A DNA stretch of 64,000 nucleotides from Ophiura sarsii. Its lineage: Eukaryota; Echinodermata; Ophiuroidea; Amphilepidida; Ophiuridae. A program made the position numbers and the translations under genes. A model generated the notes under the pieces. The model saw only the letters and a program-made list of their open reading frames with translations, made no database searches and was not told where the DNA came from. This document shows positions 1 through 17,917 of this stretch, piece by piece. Positions within the stretch are counted from its first letter, which is position 1. Every line of letters begins with the position of its first letter. The DNA is taken from the NCBI GenBank assembly GCA_035610835.1, contig CM069457.1:35862553-35926552 (forward strand), given 5' to 3'.

Positions 1-190
1 AAGACAATACAAAACATAACACAAAGATTTTTTTGCGGAAAGGCGTTGTATTAGACTAGTTTTACAGAAGGAGCTCACACACCTTGACTACATCCAACGC
101 CTTGATTAAAGGCTAGCGACTTTAGTGCAGCTCTATGTTATACTGTATGTACTCAAGAATAATATCAATTTGTTTTTAATGAAATTCCAG

Positions 191-6777
<6,587 letters not shown>

Positions 6778-6866
6778 AAAGTGTATGTGATGCAGCATAT
6801 CAAAAGGGGGGACTTTGCAAGTGAAGTAAATTTTTAGTTTATTATATGTGCTCTCAGATCATTTGG

Positions 6867-7360
6867 GACCCAACATGAGTAAATGAGGCAGAATGCAACA
6901 GTAGCTAATTTGATTTAAGAGCCCAAATGTGACCTAACATGAGTAAATGAGGCACAATGCGGCTGTAGCTAGTTTGATTTAAGAGCCCAAATCTAAGACA
7001 TGGTCATAAAATGTCAAATTCATAAACAGTTTTATTTCTGATCTTTGATACATCTTGTGTCAAACAAAGACTCAAATTCATGAAAATAAAAAGATAAACT
7101 ACATTTTGAAATATTTCGTTTTCCAAATACTCCATTGATTTGTTAATAAAACCAAAACTTTTAATGTCCATAAATTGACAATTCGTATTTGTTTGGAGAG
7201 ACAAAGTGATTTTCTACAATCCGTAACTTTGGTTTAGGAATGTGATATATAACATTGACTTTAGGATAAAATGTCCCTTAAATGATACATACTATCATGA
7301 TATAAATAACTCAATTCTCATATGTCCCTCATTGTGCCTCATTTACTCGTGTTAGGCCAC
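6867..7360. repeat. 64-bp tandem repeat in the 3' UTR region with an inverted partial copy
   Basis: Two copies (6867-6930 and 6931-6994) share AACATGAGTAAATGAGGCA and TTTGATTTAAGAGCCCAAAT. A reverse-complement fragment of the same unit is at 7330-7360 (GTGCCTCATTTACTCGTGTT). The transcript of the PARP-domain gene could fold here if it reads this far. Confidence 0.7.
7085..7150 (+). promoter_or_regulatory. candidate polyadenylation signals of the PARP-domain gene
   Basis: AATAAA occurs at 7085-7090 and again at 7145-7150. These are the first canonical hexamers downstream of the stop codon at 6777, giving a 3' UTR of about 310-370 nt. Position is the only support; the region is AT-rich and hexamers arise by chance. 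Confidence 0.3.
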
Positions 7361-7365
7361 ATCAA

Positions 7366-7964
7366 GGCATTCAGATTTTACAAGTGAAAATGAATCCTTA
7401 ATATTTTTTTTATTTTTTCTATCCATTTTCATATCTATCTTGAAATACACACGCAAAGTGATGTGCTGCATACAAATATCAAGAAGATATAAAGGGAAAT
7501 CGGTAAATCATCTACATCATCATCATCATCGGTCGTCCTTGGACGGAACGATGGAAGCAGCTTAGTTGCCTCCATCATTCTTTCTTGGCTATTTGTTTAA
7601 ATCATCTACACTTAGATTTGATAGCAGATGCGGTTGACTAACCATGGATGCACACCAAAGTAAAGTAGGTTGGTCAATCTACCTCTCAAAATGGTTAAAT
7701 GGACATATCTGTGGTGCGCGTCACATGGTTATCAAAATATTAGGACAGCTTTGATGAGAGTATGTGAGAGATAATCATACTCTTCAAAATACTTAAAATT
7801 CAGAAAATGTCATGATGATAACAGTTTGAGTAGTTCAAAATACTGACATTTCAAAAACGTTTATGGACAAATAAGAGTGTTGTGACCCGTTCTAACCTTT
7901 CCCCCTATGACCTGTACAGTAACCTCTCCCACGAGTGATGACATGCAAGAGGAAAGTTCACTGG
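7366..7964. other. intergenic, no gene seen
   Basis: AT-rich DNA with a short CAT trinucleotide run near 7510 followed by a decayed repeat-like segment (to about 7600). No coding signal on either strand. Confidence 0.6.
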
Positions 7965-9370
7965 ACTATCCGGAAGTTGCTAGGTAAACATGAGAAGTAA
8001 GGTTATCATAGTCCAGGTTTTAACATATCTTAGCGAACAAGCTGTCCTCTATATCAACACTGATGATGAAGTGATGGTCCTGTGTTGATAGTACTACTTC
8101 CTGGTTGCTTAGAATAGTGTCTCTAGATGTTTTAGCAACCAGAAGATTGTCAAATATATGACTCTGGACTAGATATGATAACCTTTCTTCTCAGTTTAAT
8201 CTAACAGTCCCGAAGAACATCTTCAACAACACTATAAGTAAACAAATTCATTAAGTCAAGTCTATCATGAAGAAACAGTTTCACGTATTTAGTCAAAAAA
8301 AGAATCAAATGGGATTTGGTGAAGAATCTACTTTTCAATCTCATCTTTGTGCCTGTGCTGCCAAATCGTTTTCAGAAGAACATTCAAGCCAGATTCTGTG
8401 GCTATGCATATTATGCAACGAATAATGTGACCATTTGTGCTTTTGAAAATATTCTTGAAAGAATACCGTTATTGTTACGTATATATAATGAATAGTTTAG
8501 CCATTTGTGCTCTTGAAAACATTCCAGGAAATTTGTTCATTGTATTATATTTAGAGAATAAAGATATTGTATAGGCCGTACCCGTGTTATATTGTCTGAC
8601 ATAAATGCTGGCGATAGTATTATTTTTTAGTACTACCGAACAGGTACGGCCTAAATACAATGCTTTTAATCTCATTCTTAAACAGTCATACTTTAGACAT
8701 TTATTTAATCAAAATTGTAACTTTAATTACCCACATTTGTCAACTTTTACCGCTGTTAGTATCGAGTAACCCAAACACATTCCATGCGTCGACGTAATGT
8801 GCCACATTAGCACGCAGGAAAATCTCAATAGATGCACTGCAGTAATGTTGTTATGGAAGAAAACTATGCACGTACTGCACGAGGGTGGTCACGCTAATTA
8901 ATGTACACCGTGTTAAGTTGTCTCATATAAATGTTGCCAATTTCTCCGAGAACCAATGAAAATTGCCTAAACATTTCTTAGCTGCTTATGAGTCTGGAGA
9001 AAATTTCACTGGACTAGCCAGTAGGTGCTAGGTAAACATGATTTCTGAAATAAAGTTTCAAGTTGATCATAAAGAAACAGTTTCACGTATTTAGTCAAAT
9101 AGAATCAAATTGGATTTGGTACGTGTAGAATCTACTTGCAAGTCTCATATGTGTGCCTATGCTACCAAATCGTTTTCAGAAGAACATTGTCAAGCCAGAA
9201 TCTGTGGCTATGCATATTATGCAACGGATTATGTGATGACCATTTGTGCTTTTGAAAATATTCTTGAAAGAATACCGTTATTGCTACATAATGAATAGTT
9301 TCGCCATTTGTGCTCTCGAAAACATTCCAGGAGATTTGTTGATTGTATTATATTCTCATTTCGATCGCAC
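7965..9370. repeat. local direct duplication (about 7965-8560 and 9005-9370)
   Basis: Both halves share TTCACTGGACTA followed by GCTAGGTAAACATGA, then AAACAGTTTCACGTATTTAGTC, CCAAATCGTTTTCAGAAGAACATT, CTGTGGCTATGCATATTATGCAACG and CATTTGTGCTTTTGAAAATATTC (each seen in part). The second half lacks some internal sequence. No conserved reading frame runs through both copies, so I treat it as non-coding. Confidence 0.75.
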
Positions 9371-9489
9371 CTTGACACAATATTGTATATTTTTTGTGTG
9401 TTTGTATTTTTGGACCAAAAAGATGAAAAGAAAGACGATATGCCATATAAGCATGTCAATATATCACAAATGTATTATATTATAGTCGT

Positions 9490-9688
9490 AAGGTGACAAG
9501 GAAAAACTCTGTTCTACAGGAAAACAGATCTCTCGGGTCAGTCGGTCTTGTGTTTTTGTTTTGTTTGGGGGGCGTGAATTTTCAAAAAAAAATCCTAAAT
9601 TATCTCTACATTTTTTTTTTAATCTAAAATTTGAAGAAAAAATGGGTCGGTCAGGCCTGTAGAACAGGGGTTCTCTTTTTGTTGCCTA
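9490..9688. mobile_element. MITE with AGGCAACA...CTGTTCTACAGG ends
   Basis: The left end (AGGTGACAAGGAAAAACTCT then GTTCTACAGG) and right end (CCTGTAGAACAGGGGTTCTC then TTTTTGTTGCCT) are inverted repeats. The subterminal GGTCGGTCAGGCC recurs near 16380, 19360, 27185, 31355 and 51090, marking a dispersed family. Confidence 0.65.
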
Positions 9689-9728
9689 AATGAATATCTA
9701 TGTGTGTAAAATTGTTCTTGTTTTGGAG

Positions 9729-9948
9729 TAGGGTAAATTCGTCAGTTTTCGGTCAGCGCCTATTTTCGGTCACTTCGACCAAATCGTGTAATGAAAATGA
9801 CCTCGTCGTTATAAACTGACGGCTAAAAAAACGCTGCATAGTTGATGCCCGGTATTGCTTTAAAATGGCGACGACCGATGCATTTACACGATTTTGGTGA
9901 AAAATTACCGAAAATAGGCGCTGACTGAAAACTGGCGACTATACCCTA
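9729..9948 (-). mobile_element. TAGGGTAAA-type palindromic MITE (copy 1)
   Basis: About 220 bp, ends TAGGGTAAATTCGTCAGTTT and AACTGGCGACTATACCCTA. Almost the whole element folds on itself (GGTCAGCGCCTATTTTCGGT against ACCGAAAATAGGCGCTGAC). A second copy in opposite internal orientation is at 11484-11701. Confidence 0.75.
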
Positions 9949-11483
9949 TAGCTGTATAAATATACTATAGCCATAAATAAATATTATGTGTATAAAAATG
10001 TCTTGTTTTGGAATATGAAAATATATATGTATACATATATTAGTAGTAGTAAAGAAGCAATATTCTTGCAGAGTGCTCAATGCGATGCAGAGCAAAATAT
10101 AAGTTAGACCATTTGGAACGGTATATTATTATAATAATGATAATATTATAATGGTTTTGTATAAAAAATGTGTAATTCAGTGAATATATTGAGGGTTGAG
10201 CGCCAGAAGGCCGTAACTCAACTTTTAGGCGATATGAGATTTTGATACCAAAATAATCCATATAACCTAGATTTTCAGAACCATAGAGAGATAACTCATA
10301 AACACTCTTAATTTGACTAAAACTAGAGTTATAAGTTGGGTGCTACAGTGAATTGTGATGAGTCCCGAATATTTGAAAGTTGATTATCTCAGAATAGCAT
10401 TTTTTTAGTTACGCTCAACCCTCGATATGTATATTTGAATTTATGTAAATTGAATGATGCCTTCAAAGATGTATTACTCCAATGAGTTTGCAAGGCTTTT
10501 GTTCAAGCCAGAGATTTCAAAACATGGATAATCGTCTCTATATTGATGTGTAATGGAAAACTGGTTGTATGTATTGTGTAATGTGTCTCTCACATCCGTA
10601 TGATTTGTATGGTTGAAACTATCAGCACTAGACTCGTGCCTCCCCAATTGCCTGAAATTGTGACTGTCTGAACCTTCGAAGCAGAGACCCTGCCATGTAG
10701 GCATTGGCGAGGCACAGTAAACCTGATGGCCTATATAGGGTGTTTATGTTGACTCCGGCAATTAAGAAGGAACAAGATCTTTTGGTATATCCTAGGTGTG
10801 AGATCTTCATACGTTGGACTAGTGTTAAGACCCCATTATGGAATAAACATTTGTATAATCCTTTAATCCGTCAATAGAGGATTTTGTGCTAGGTTAGTTC
10901 TGTGCTGTCTTGCACCAAGGATAAACCAATCCCTTCGTCTTCAGGCTTGACGGGCATTTCTGCTTGATCTGTTGTAATAGAATTATTATAATCCGAGATC
11001 TGACAGTGCAGTGACAGCTGTTCATAAAACTGTCCAATCTACATCCAGCTTTGGGTGGCCTGTCACTGATCATCTAGAATAGAAATTGATACATTGGTGA
11101 GTACCAGCCATGTGTGGGGAAACGGAATGTTAATTTCAGGGCCCATTGAGGTAATCATATTTTCAGTTGGTATACTAGCGCTAGGGCTGCTCCCTTCAGT
11201 CATTTCTTGTTACGCCCACAACATGGAACTAGTGCTAATATCAGTAATCATTTATGAGTATAAAAGTTGGACCAAAATCCAATATGTATTTTTGTAGATC
11301 AGCAATAGATTGCTAAAATGAACTGAAATATCGACTTATATGCTTAAGAAAATTGAAATATCTTTCTAGCGAGATAATTTTTCATCATCCTTTCATCACC
11401 CTTGTGATTTGTGGCCTTGCTGATTTGTGTGAACTCAAATTGATATTTTTACAGGGTGTACCAAAACTTATACCATTTTTAAA
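9949..11483. other. intergenic, no gene seen
   Basis: AT-rich, with a short TA/ATA microsatellite near 10020 and ATT/TAA runs near 10125. GAGGGTTGAGCG (10190) and CGCTCAACCCTCGATA (10410) form the ends of a ~230-bp inverted-repeat element at roughly 10185-10430. No exon-like segment found. Confidence 0.5.
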
Positions 11484-11701
11484 TAGGGTAAAGTCGCCAG
11501 TTTTCTGTCAGCGCCAATTTTCGGTCACTTTGCCAAAATTGTGTAATTGCATCGGTCGTCGCCATTTTAAAGCAATACCGGGCATCAACTATGCGGCGTT
11601 TTTTTAGCCGTCAGTTTATAACGGCGAGGTCATTTTTAATACACGATTTGGGCGAAGTGACCAAAAATAGGCGCTGACCGAAAAATGGCGACTTTACCTT
11701 A
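11484..11701 (+). mobile_element. TAGGGTAAA-type palindromic MITE (copy 2)
   Basis: Ends TAGGGTAAAGTCGCCAGTTT and AAAATGGCGACTTTACC. The central asymmetric part (CGGTCGTCGCCATTTTAAAG) is inverted relative to the copy at 9729-9948, showing that the two lie in opposite orientation. Confidence 0.75.
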
Positions 11702-11882
11702 ACTAACATTTATCTGGTAAAACAATTCTCTAAACATGAATATAAATGTGGGTAGTTATCTTTGGAGAATTACAAAACATGACCCAATCCAAATTGTTTT
11801 GTGCAAAAGAAAATCATTCAATGCCACCTTTTAGATCAATTATTGTTCAATGTTTCTTAATGTTGGCAGGATTAACGGAGAG

Positions 11883-12116
11883 TTAACACTTTACATGCGG
11901 CAGTCGTTTGCAGACGACAGTTCCAAAATTTCACAAAATGTTTCACAAAATTTAATGCCAAAATTATTGAATTTCATCACGATATTTGGGATCACCATGA
12001 GAAATGACAAACACGCCTAGTATTGGTTCAGATAGACTTTGAAAGTTGGGAAAACCTTCTAAAAACTCTGTTTTGTATAATTATGGTAAAACTAATAGAC
12101 ACATGGAAAGTGTTAA
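11883..12116 (+). mobile_element. CACTTTCCACGCGGC-family MITE (copy 3)
   Basis: Begins TTAACACTTTACATGCGGC followed by GTCGTTTGCAGACGAC; ends ACACATGGAAAGTGTTAA. Bounded by TTAA on both sides. About 234 bp. Confidence 0.8.
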
Positions 12117-12699
12117 CCTTAGAGTTACTCCAGTTGCATTAATGTCTTGTTCTAAAAAGGAAATTCTTAAGCTAAAGTGAAAACTAGGTACTCTTGCTTT
12201 TTCTTAGTTCTTTGCAGAAAAGTAACTTTTTACTGCATACAATTAAGACCAAAATTTGGTGTTTTGTCTATTAAAAGAAATAAAAGTTACATTAAAACAA
12301 ACATAAGAAAAACGTACCAGCCACTGAATTATGAACACTGATATGTTTTGAAAAGGACTTAAAGGAATATTATGAGAAATATAGCTATAAAAGTATATTT
12401 GGTACCAATATCATTGTACAAGTGTTTGACATTGTAGTTTGTCCCCGGTGATATCATTTTTTTCGTCTTCAAGATATGATTTTTTTTGGGATACCCTGTA
12501 TAAGATTTCTCTTATTTTTGTATAAGATATGGAATATATCTCGGGTGGTAAACTCATGATGTTGTAATTGAATATTGAAGTGTGAATTTTTACTGAATTC
12601 CATTTGCATTCCGATTTGGATGATAGAAATGATAAAATAAATGAGGTCATGGACCAAAATTAAATCCTGTGGTTGTTTTGTGTTTGATGTCATAATATA

Positions 12700-14345
12700 C
12701 TGTTAAGCCCTCAATTATTCATACCCTTGGAAAAATATGAGTTTTTTGCGTTTTTCAAATATCTATACCAGCTGGAGTTGTGGAACTTTCGCTTTACACT
12801 AAAGACAATTAGTTTGCAGGCACAAATCAATATATTTTGGCTTAACATTTTTTACATAACAATAGAATTGAACAAGAAATGTGTTTTTATGCCTGTCCAA
12901 AATTATTCATACCCCATACCAAGTCTCAGGATTGAGGCCATTGTTTGTGATAATACACACGTTTTTGACATTCCAAACATTCTTTATATTGTGTGATAGG
13001 CTTTTATATTGTTGTGCAATTATTCCATGATGTGTGCATACAATGTGGATGCATTACAAATGTGTCCTATTGAATGTACAGTGAAGGATGTTATAGGACT
13101 AGCTCTTTGTCAGTGAGGATCTTTTTTGTGCATATTGTGAAATATCACACAAAGAAAGGAGAGGCTACAGAGCTAATTCGAAACAATTCCAAGTGCCAGA
13201 TTATACCATACAAAGCACAATTATAGTAGATTCATAAACTCTGGCGCATCGGTATCGATTTTGGACCTCGTCCATTGGGCGTTAGAGGAACCCATTTTGA
13301 CCAATGATGAAACAGCGGTACTTTTATAGATGTTATTATCATGATTATTTGCGCTCCATAATCAAATGCTATTCATGATAGTGTGACTTTATGAATAGGG
13401 CTGATCATATAGCTTTACAATCACGACAACCACAAATTTAATCCAGCAGCTTCAAATGTGTTATCCCTTTGGAAGCGGTTACCACAATAAAAACAAATCG
13501 ACCATCATCGACCGTATACAGGTTTCAAAAGAAAAATATTATGTATGTCATTTTACCTATTCATAATTTAGTGGATATTTTTCATTATTTTCCGTTTTTA
13601 TTATGCACGTGGAATAAAGGAAACATTAAAATATAAATAACAGTTCTACGTATTTATTTGCCAGAAAAAACCGGAAAATATTTCAATAATAATTTTTTTA
13701 TATACCTAGGTACAAAACCATTTGTCCTAATTACATGGAAAAACAGTTATATCAACCAAGATACGGATTATAAACGTTACTTTAAGTATTTATGGCTATG
13801 AGACCGCCGGAATACCTTTATCAATTTATCTGAATAACAATACATTTCTTTATCGTTATGCCGATAATCCAACCGCAAGTTCCCTGTCACTAGGTACATA
13901 TTGATGAGTACATCACAGTAGTACATGCACACGAAGACACGATATTAACCTTGCATATTACGATTAAATTCGAGTGCCTCCCCCTCTTTGCTTCTGTTAC
14001 CTCTTTACTGAAATGGTAAATCGCTAAAATCGGCCAATGTCTGCGAATCGACTATAGGAAAAACAAGAAGGTTCCACTCGGTAAAAAACATTGAAGGACG
14101 CAGTCGGAAGCCAACGGTGTCCTCTTGTTTGGCAAGAAAAGTATTGAGAAAGTCCAACAACAATCCATAGATCACCATCAATGCTCTCCTGAACAACCTT
14201 GGCAATTCTTGACCAAGATAACATGGCAGATACTCCAGCAGCCATTGTGCATGAGAGGGGTCCGTGGAGGCCGACCAAGAAAGACTCTACTCCTGGAAAA
14301 GGACACAGAGAAACTCGTCGTGCATCTTAGCCAACCCCAACACTG
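12700..14345 (+). pseudogene. Tc1-type DNA transposon remnant (copy 1), broken and interrupted
   Basis: The left end resembles Tc1 termini: after a TA, CTGTTAAGCCCTCAATTATT then CATACCC. Homology to the copy at 32425-33310 runs 12700-13216, is broken by unrelated sequence, and resumes at about 14088-14345. The first part corresponds to the N-terminal HTH region of the transposase (frame destroyed). The second translates in one frame as RGVRGGRPRKT, the GRPRKT linker motif of Tc1 transposases. The DDE catalytic domain is missing. Non-functional. Confidence 0.65.
13217..14087. other. sequence inserted in the Tc1 remnant
   Basis: No homologous sequence lies at the corresponding point of the second Tc1 copy, so this ~870-bp AT-rich block is probably an insertion. 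It has no recognisable ORF or terminal repeats. Confidence 0.45.
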
Positions 14346-14728
14346 AGGACCAAAAGCTTGGATCTTTGTCCAGAAGTGTTCTTTTATTCTATAATAAATA
14401 ATATGCCAGTTGTTAACCAAGTTCAAAATATTTCTCACAAAAGTTATTGGTATACTATTTTTCACGTTTAAAACTTGATAAAGGTTGAAGTTTGCTATCA
14501 CCATTTTGCGCAATACATAAATCTTTGTTATTTAGGAAGCGAGAATTTTAAATCTTCACTCAAACCATGCCTTTAGAATTTAAATATAGACCAATGTCCT
14601 AATCCATTTTAATGAATAACATTTGAGAACAACAATAGTGCATCAATTAAGATTGCTATTGTTTGGTTTATTCGCCTGTTCTTATATTTATTAAAATTAT
14701 TATTATTAAAATTATTGCTCAAAATATA

Positions 14729-14912
14729 TTTTGTCAAATTTTGTCATACTAGTTTTATGATAATTCTGATAACATTCCCCAGGGTGCTTTTTGTTTTGTT
14801 TTTTGAATACCTTATTCATTTTTTGAGTTAATATACCAAAAGGTGCCAAAAAAGCACCTTGGGGAATGTTATCAGGATTATCATAAAACTAGTATGAAAA
14901 AATTTGACAAAA
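14729..14912. repeat. foldback with ~65-bp near-perfect arms
   Basis: Left arm 14729-14793 and right arm 14847-14912 are reverse complements with only a few mismatches (for example CATACTAGTTTTATGATAAT against ATTATCATAAAACTAGTATG), separated by about 53 bp. Flanks 14346-14728 and 14913-15511 are AT-rich without genes. Confidence 0.85.
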
Positions 14913-15511
14913 TTGAGTTATCTTTGCAGAACCTAAAATTGGTCAAAATACGTGTTTTTTATAATTTTCTCCCAAATGATCAATTTCATTATCATGGTTG
15001 GATTCATTGAACCCTTTTCTGAAAAAAACTGTATACTTATATAAAGATTAAATGAATATTGAAGAGGTTACGGCAGTTTTACGGAGGCTGTACCTACCTG
15101 AGAGTCCACACCCCCCCTCCCTTAATATTAAAAGAGTCAATCGTAATTTCTCTCCTTACAATGAGTTGTATTGTTTTGGTTTAATAGTTGGTGTTATGAA
15201 TATCACGATCGATTATTACTTTTTAGTACTATAATGATATGAAGAAAATTATTCAACAGTGCTGGCTATAATTGAAAAGAGAATGATGATTAAGTGACCA
15301 TCCGCTGCGTAAAAGAAATTCTGTATACTTCACGAATTCACAAACTTGGATGGAAGTGTTCTTCGACTACTTTTACGTAATCGCTCATCTCTTCATAATT
15401 TTTGAACCGAATCAAAAGCGGGTTTCTTCAAATTATAGCCAACTAATTTGCCTATATTTTGTTTTTTTCAGTTGTTCTATTCTGACTTGTATCTAGGAAG
15501 TTACGATCACC

Positions 15512-15902
15512 TAGGGGGCTGTCATTTTCTTCGGGAGGGGGGGGGCACAAATATGGTGGGGGTCATAATTTTGTCAAATCTAAAATAGGGGGGTTATAAT
15601 TTTGTGTAGCAATTCAGATTCTAAAATTTCAAAACGGCAATTTTTTTCGCGCTTCGCGCGCATTCATCTAAACATAACCCTTATAAATGTACATATGTAC
15701 AACACCTTTCCTGTTTATTTTTCATTATTTGCTAATTTAGTTATTAAAAAATCTAACTTCGATAGGCCGGGGGGGGGGGGGGGGTCATAAAATTATTTTG
15801 TATCGGATAGGGGGGGTTATAAATTTATTAACAACGGCCATTGACATATTTGTGACCGCCCCCCCCCCCCCACCCCCTCCCGAAGAAAATGATAGCCCCC
15901 TA
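15512..15902. mobile_element. TAGGGGGCTGTCATTTTCTTC-type G-rich MITE (copy 1)
   Basis: Left terminus TAGGGGGCTGTCATTTTCTT then CGGGAGGGGGG; right terminus CCCCTCCCGAAGAAAATG then ATAGCCCCCTA, an inverted pair. Internally it contains GGGGTCATAATTTTG motifs repeated three times and two G/C homopolymers. A related right end is at about 24025-24053. Confidence 0.75.
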
Positions 15903-16045
15903 ATGGAGCATCACAATATGTATTGGGACACCCTGTAGTCTCGACCGTGTAACTTTTTTTTTTAAAATAAAAAACAACAACTTTTTTTCTCTTTTTTTTA
16001 CAATTTTAATTGACCCCCACGTGACCCCTCGTGTGATCCCATACC

Positions 16046-16131
16046 ATGTATAGTATTATGTGAGTTATTTTGGGTCAAGTATGGGTTTATGTATAGTATT
16101 ATGTGAGTTATTTTGGGTCAAGTATGGGTTA
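16046..16131. repeat. 43-bp perfect tandem duplication
   Basis: Units 16046-16088 and 16089-16131 are identical except for the last base (both begin ATGTATAGTATTATGTGAGT). Recent local duplication; no coding context. Confidence 0.95.
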
Positions 16132-17357
16132 TCCAAAAGATCTGACACGGCTCAGAATTCGGCGTCCTAATTTTTTTGGGGCCTAATATTGATTAAAATT
16201 GTTTAAAATCGCAAGCAGATGGACCTCTCAGGTACATATAAGGAAAGGGTTGTTAATGAGGGCTCAAGCTGTTATAGATCGGGTCAAAACGTTGTAAATG
16301 TTTTTTACCAACAACAATTCTAAAAAAATATTTTAGAAATATTTTTTAAATAATACAGAAACCTTTAATCCGAAAAATACGGGTCGATCGGGTTAGTAGA
16401 GCAGGGGTTTTCCTATTAGCCTAACCAACCTACTTCTGACTATGACTTTATAGCCTCATCTGAGACTAATATACCTCAGGCCTCATGTCATGCTATCGTG
16501 TTTGTCAGATATTCTTCATAAATAATGCACCACGTTCGAGTCAAGTCAATTCTATGTAAATTTTTGAATGAAGATAAACAATCATCCAGACTTATTATAC
16601 ACGGAATAACGATATCAACCAAAGTTAGACGCCTTTATGGACGCTCCAAAGAAAATACAAAATTCGGTGACAAAACCTCAACCTGTTTATAAAATAAATT
16701 TATGATATGAATACAACACAGGATATTATTTTATGATGCAGTGTTCCACATACATAACAAACAATTCCACCCTTCAGGATTTGTTTTTCATATCTTCCTG
16801 TGTTGTTAAAGGGAACATAGTTCAATTGAAGCGAGTGGGAATCCTTTCCAGGGGGTTCAGTCAATTATCATGCTGTCAAAGCATGCGTGACCAAAGGATT
16901 TCTAGACACGCCCTCAACGCGGATTGGCCTCTGAAGCCAAAATTTACCATCAACATGATCAAATGACAGAGGTTTGTGCGTGATTTTCACCACAATTTGG
17001 CCTCTAACCGAGTAAAATATCCTTTTTTATCAAAAATTGACGATTTATGGATAGACTCCTATATCATTTTCTGGAAAATGTTGCTTTCTGAACATTTTTT
17101 TATTCTTATAAGAATTTGCCAATGTTGTTGTCCACAGACCTCCTTTTTGGGGCATTTGGGCAACCTCGCAACCAAATGGCCTTCTTCTTTGTGTGCGTGT
17201 GAAACTTGATAAAACCATCAATCACGTGATGGATTAAAGTGGGTTTTGTTAACCCCAAAGGGCCTGCAAGCAAAAAGCCGTATGGCATATATGATGTATG
17301 GAGAGTGTTTGAGCATATAGTTTGAGCCACCTGTTTTGAACAAGAAAGGACAAGGAC

Positions 17358-17713
17358 TTAAAGGTAGATGTTCTGATCGCTGGCCCAATTTTCAACTCGA
17401 TTTTTTCTATTTTACATGAAAGGTCATCCTTAAAATTGTCACATTTTGAGTTGCATAACTCAAATGGTTCTTATTATAGAGGCACAAGGTCACAATAAAT
17501 TGACCCATTGAGTAGTACACAAACTGGCGGATGGTTAACTACCTTTGGCAGTAATTCACCACATTTTTAATTTCTAAATGGAACATTTCTGGCCCCTAAT
17601 ATTTTACAGACATAATGAGAAAAATATGGGGATTCTTCTGATACCAAAATATCTTGATGTGAAAAAATACTGAATTATAGACCTGAAAAAGTGATCGGAA
17701 CATACACCTTTAA
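17358..17713 (+). mobile_element. TTAAAGGT-type MITE, copy in unit 1 (left)
   Basis: About 356 bp, from TTAAAGGTAGATGTTCTGAT to GATCGGAACATACACCTTTAA. The equivalent site in unit 2 (about 27515) reads through without it, so it inserted after the duplication or was lost cleanly. Internal landmarks include CAGTAATTCACC and CTAAATGGAACATTTCTGGC. Confidence 0.85.
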
Positions 17714-17869
17714 ACCAGCTATCACACACCTGGGACCTGCAGGGTATTCCGCTGAGCCGTCTTCGTGTATCTTAGATCTAAAATCATCAGCTGGTCCTGA
17801 TATATGATGGTGATGAGTAGATATCGGTGTACCAATAAAAGGATAAAACGTGTCATCCCCACTATCGAG

Positions 17870-17917
17870 GCAACATTATATTTGATTATTTATCTTAATA
17901 ATCAAATATAATGTTGC
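17870..17917. repeat. perfect 21-bp-arm hairpin
   Basis: Arms 17870-17890 and 17897-17917 (GCAACATTATATTTGATTAT and its complement) flank a 6-nt loop TATCTT. The paralogous place in unit 2 (about 29505-29525) has one arm only, so the hairpin is specific to unit 1. Confidence 0.95.
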
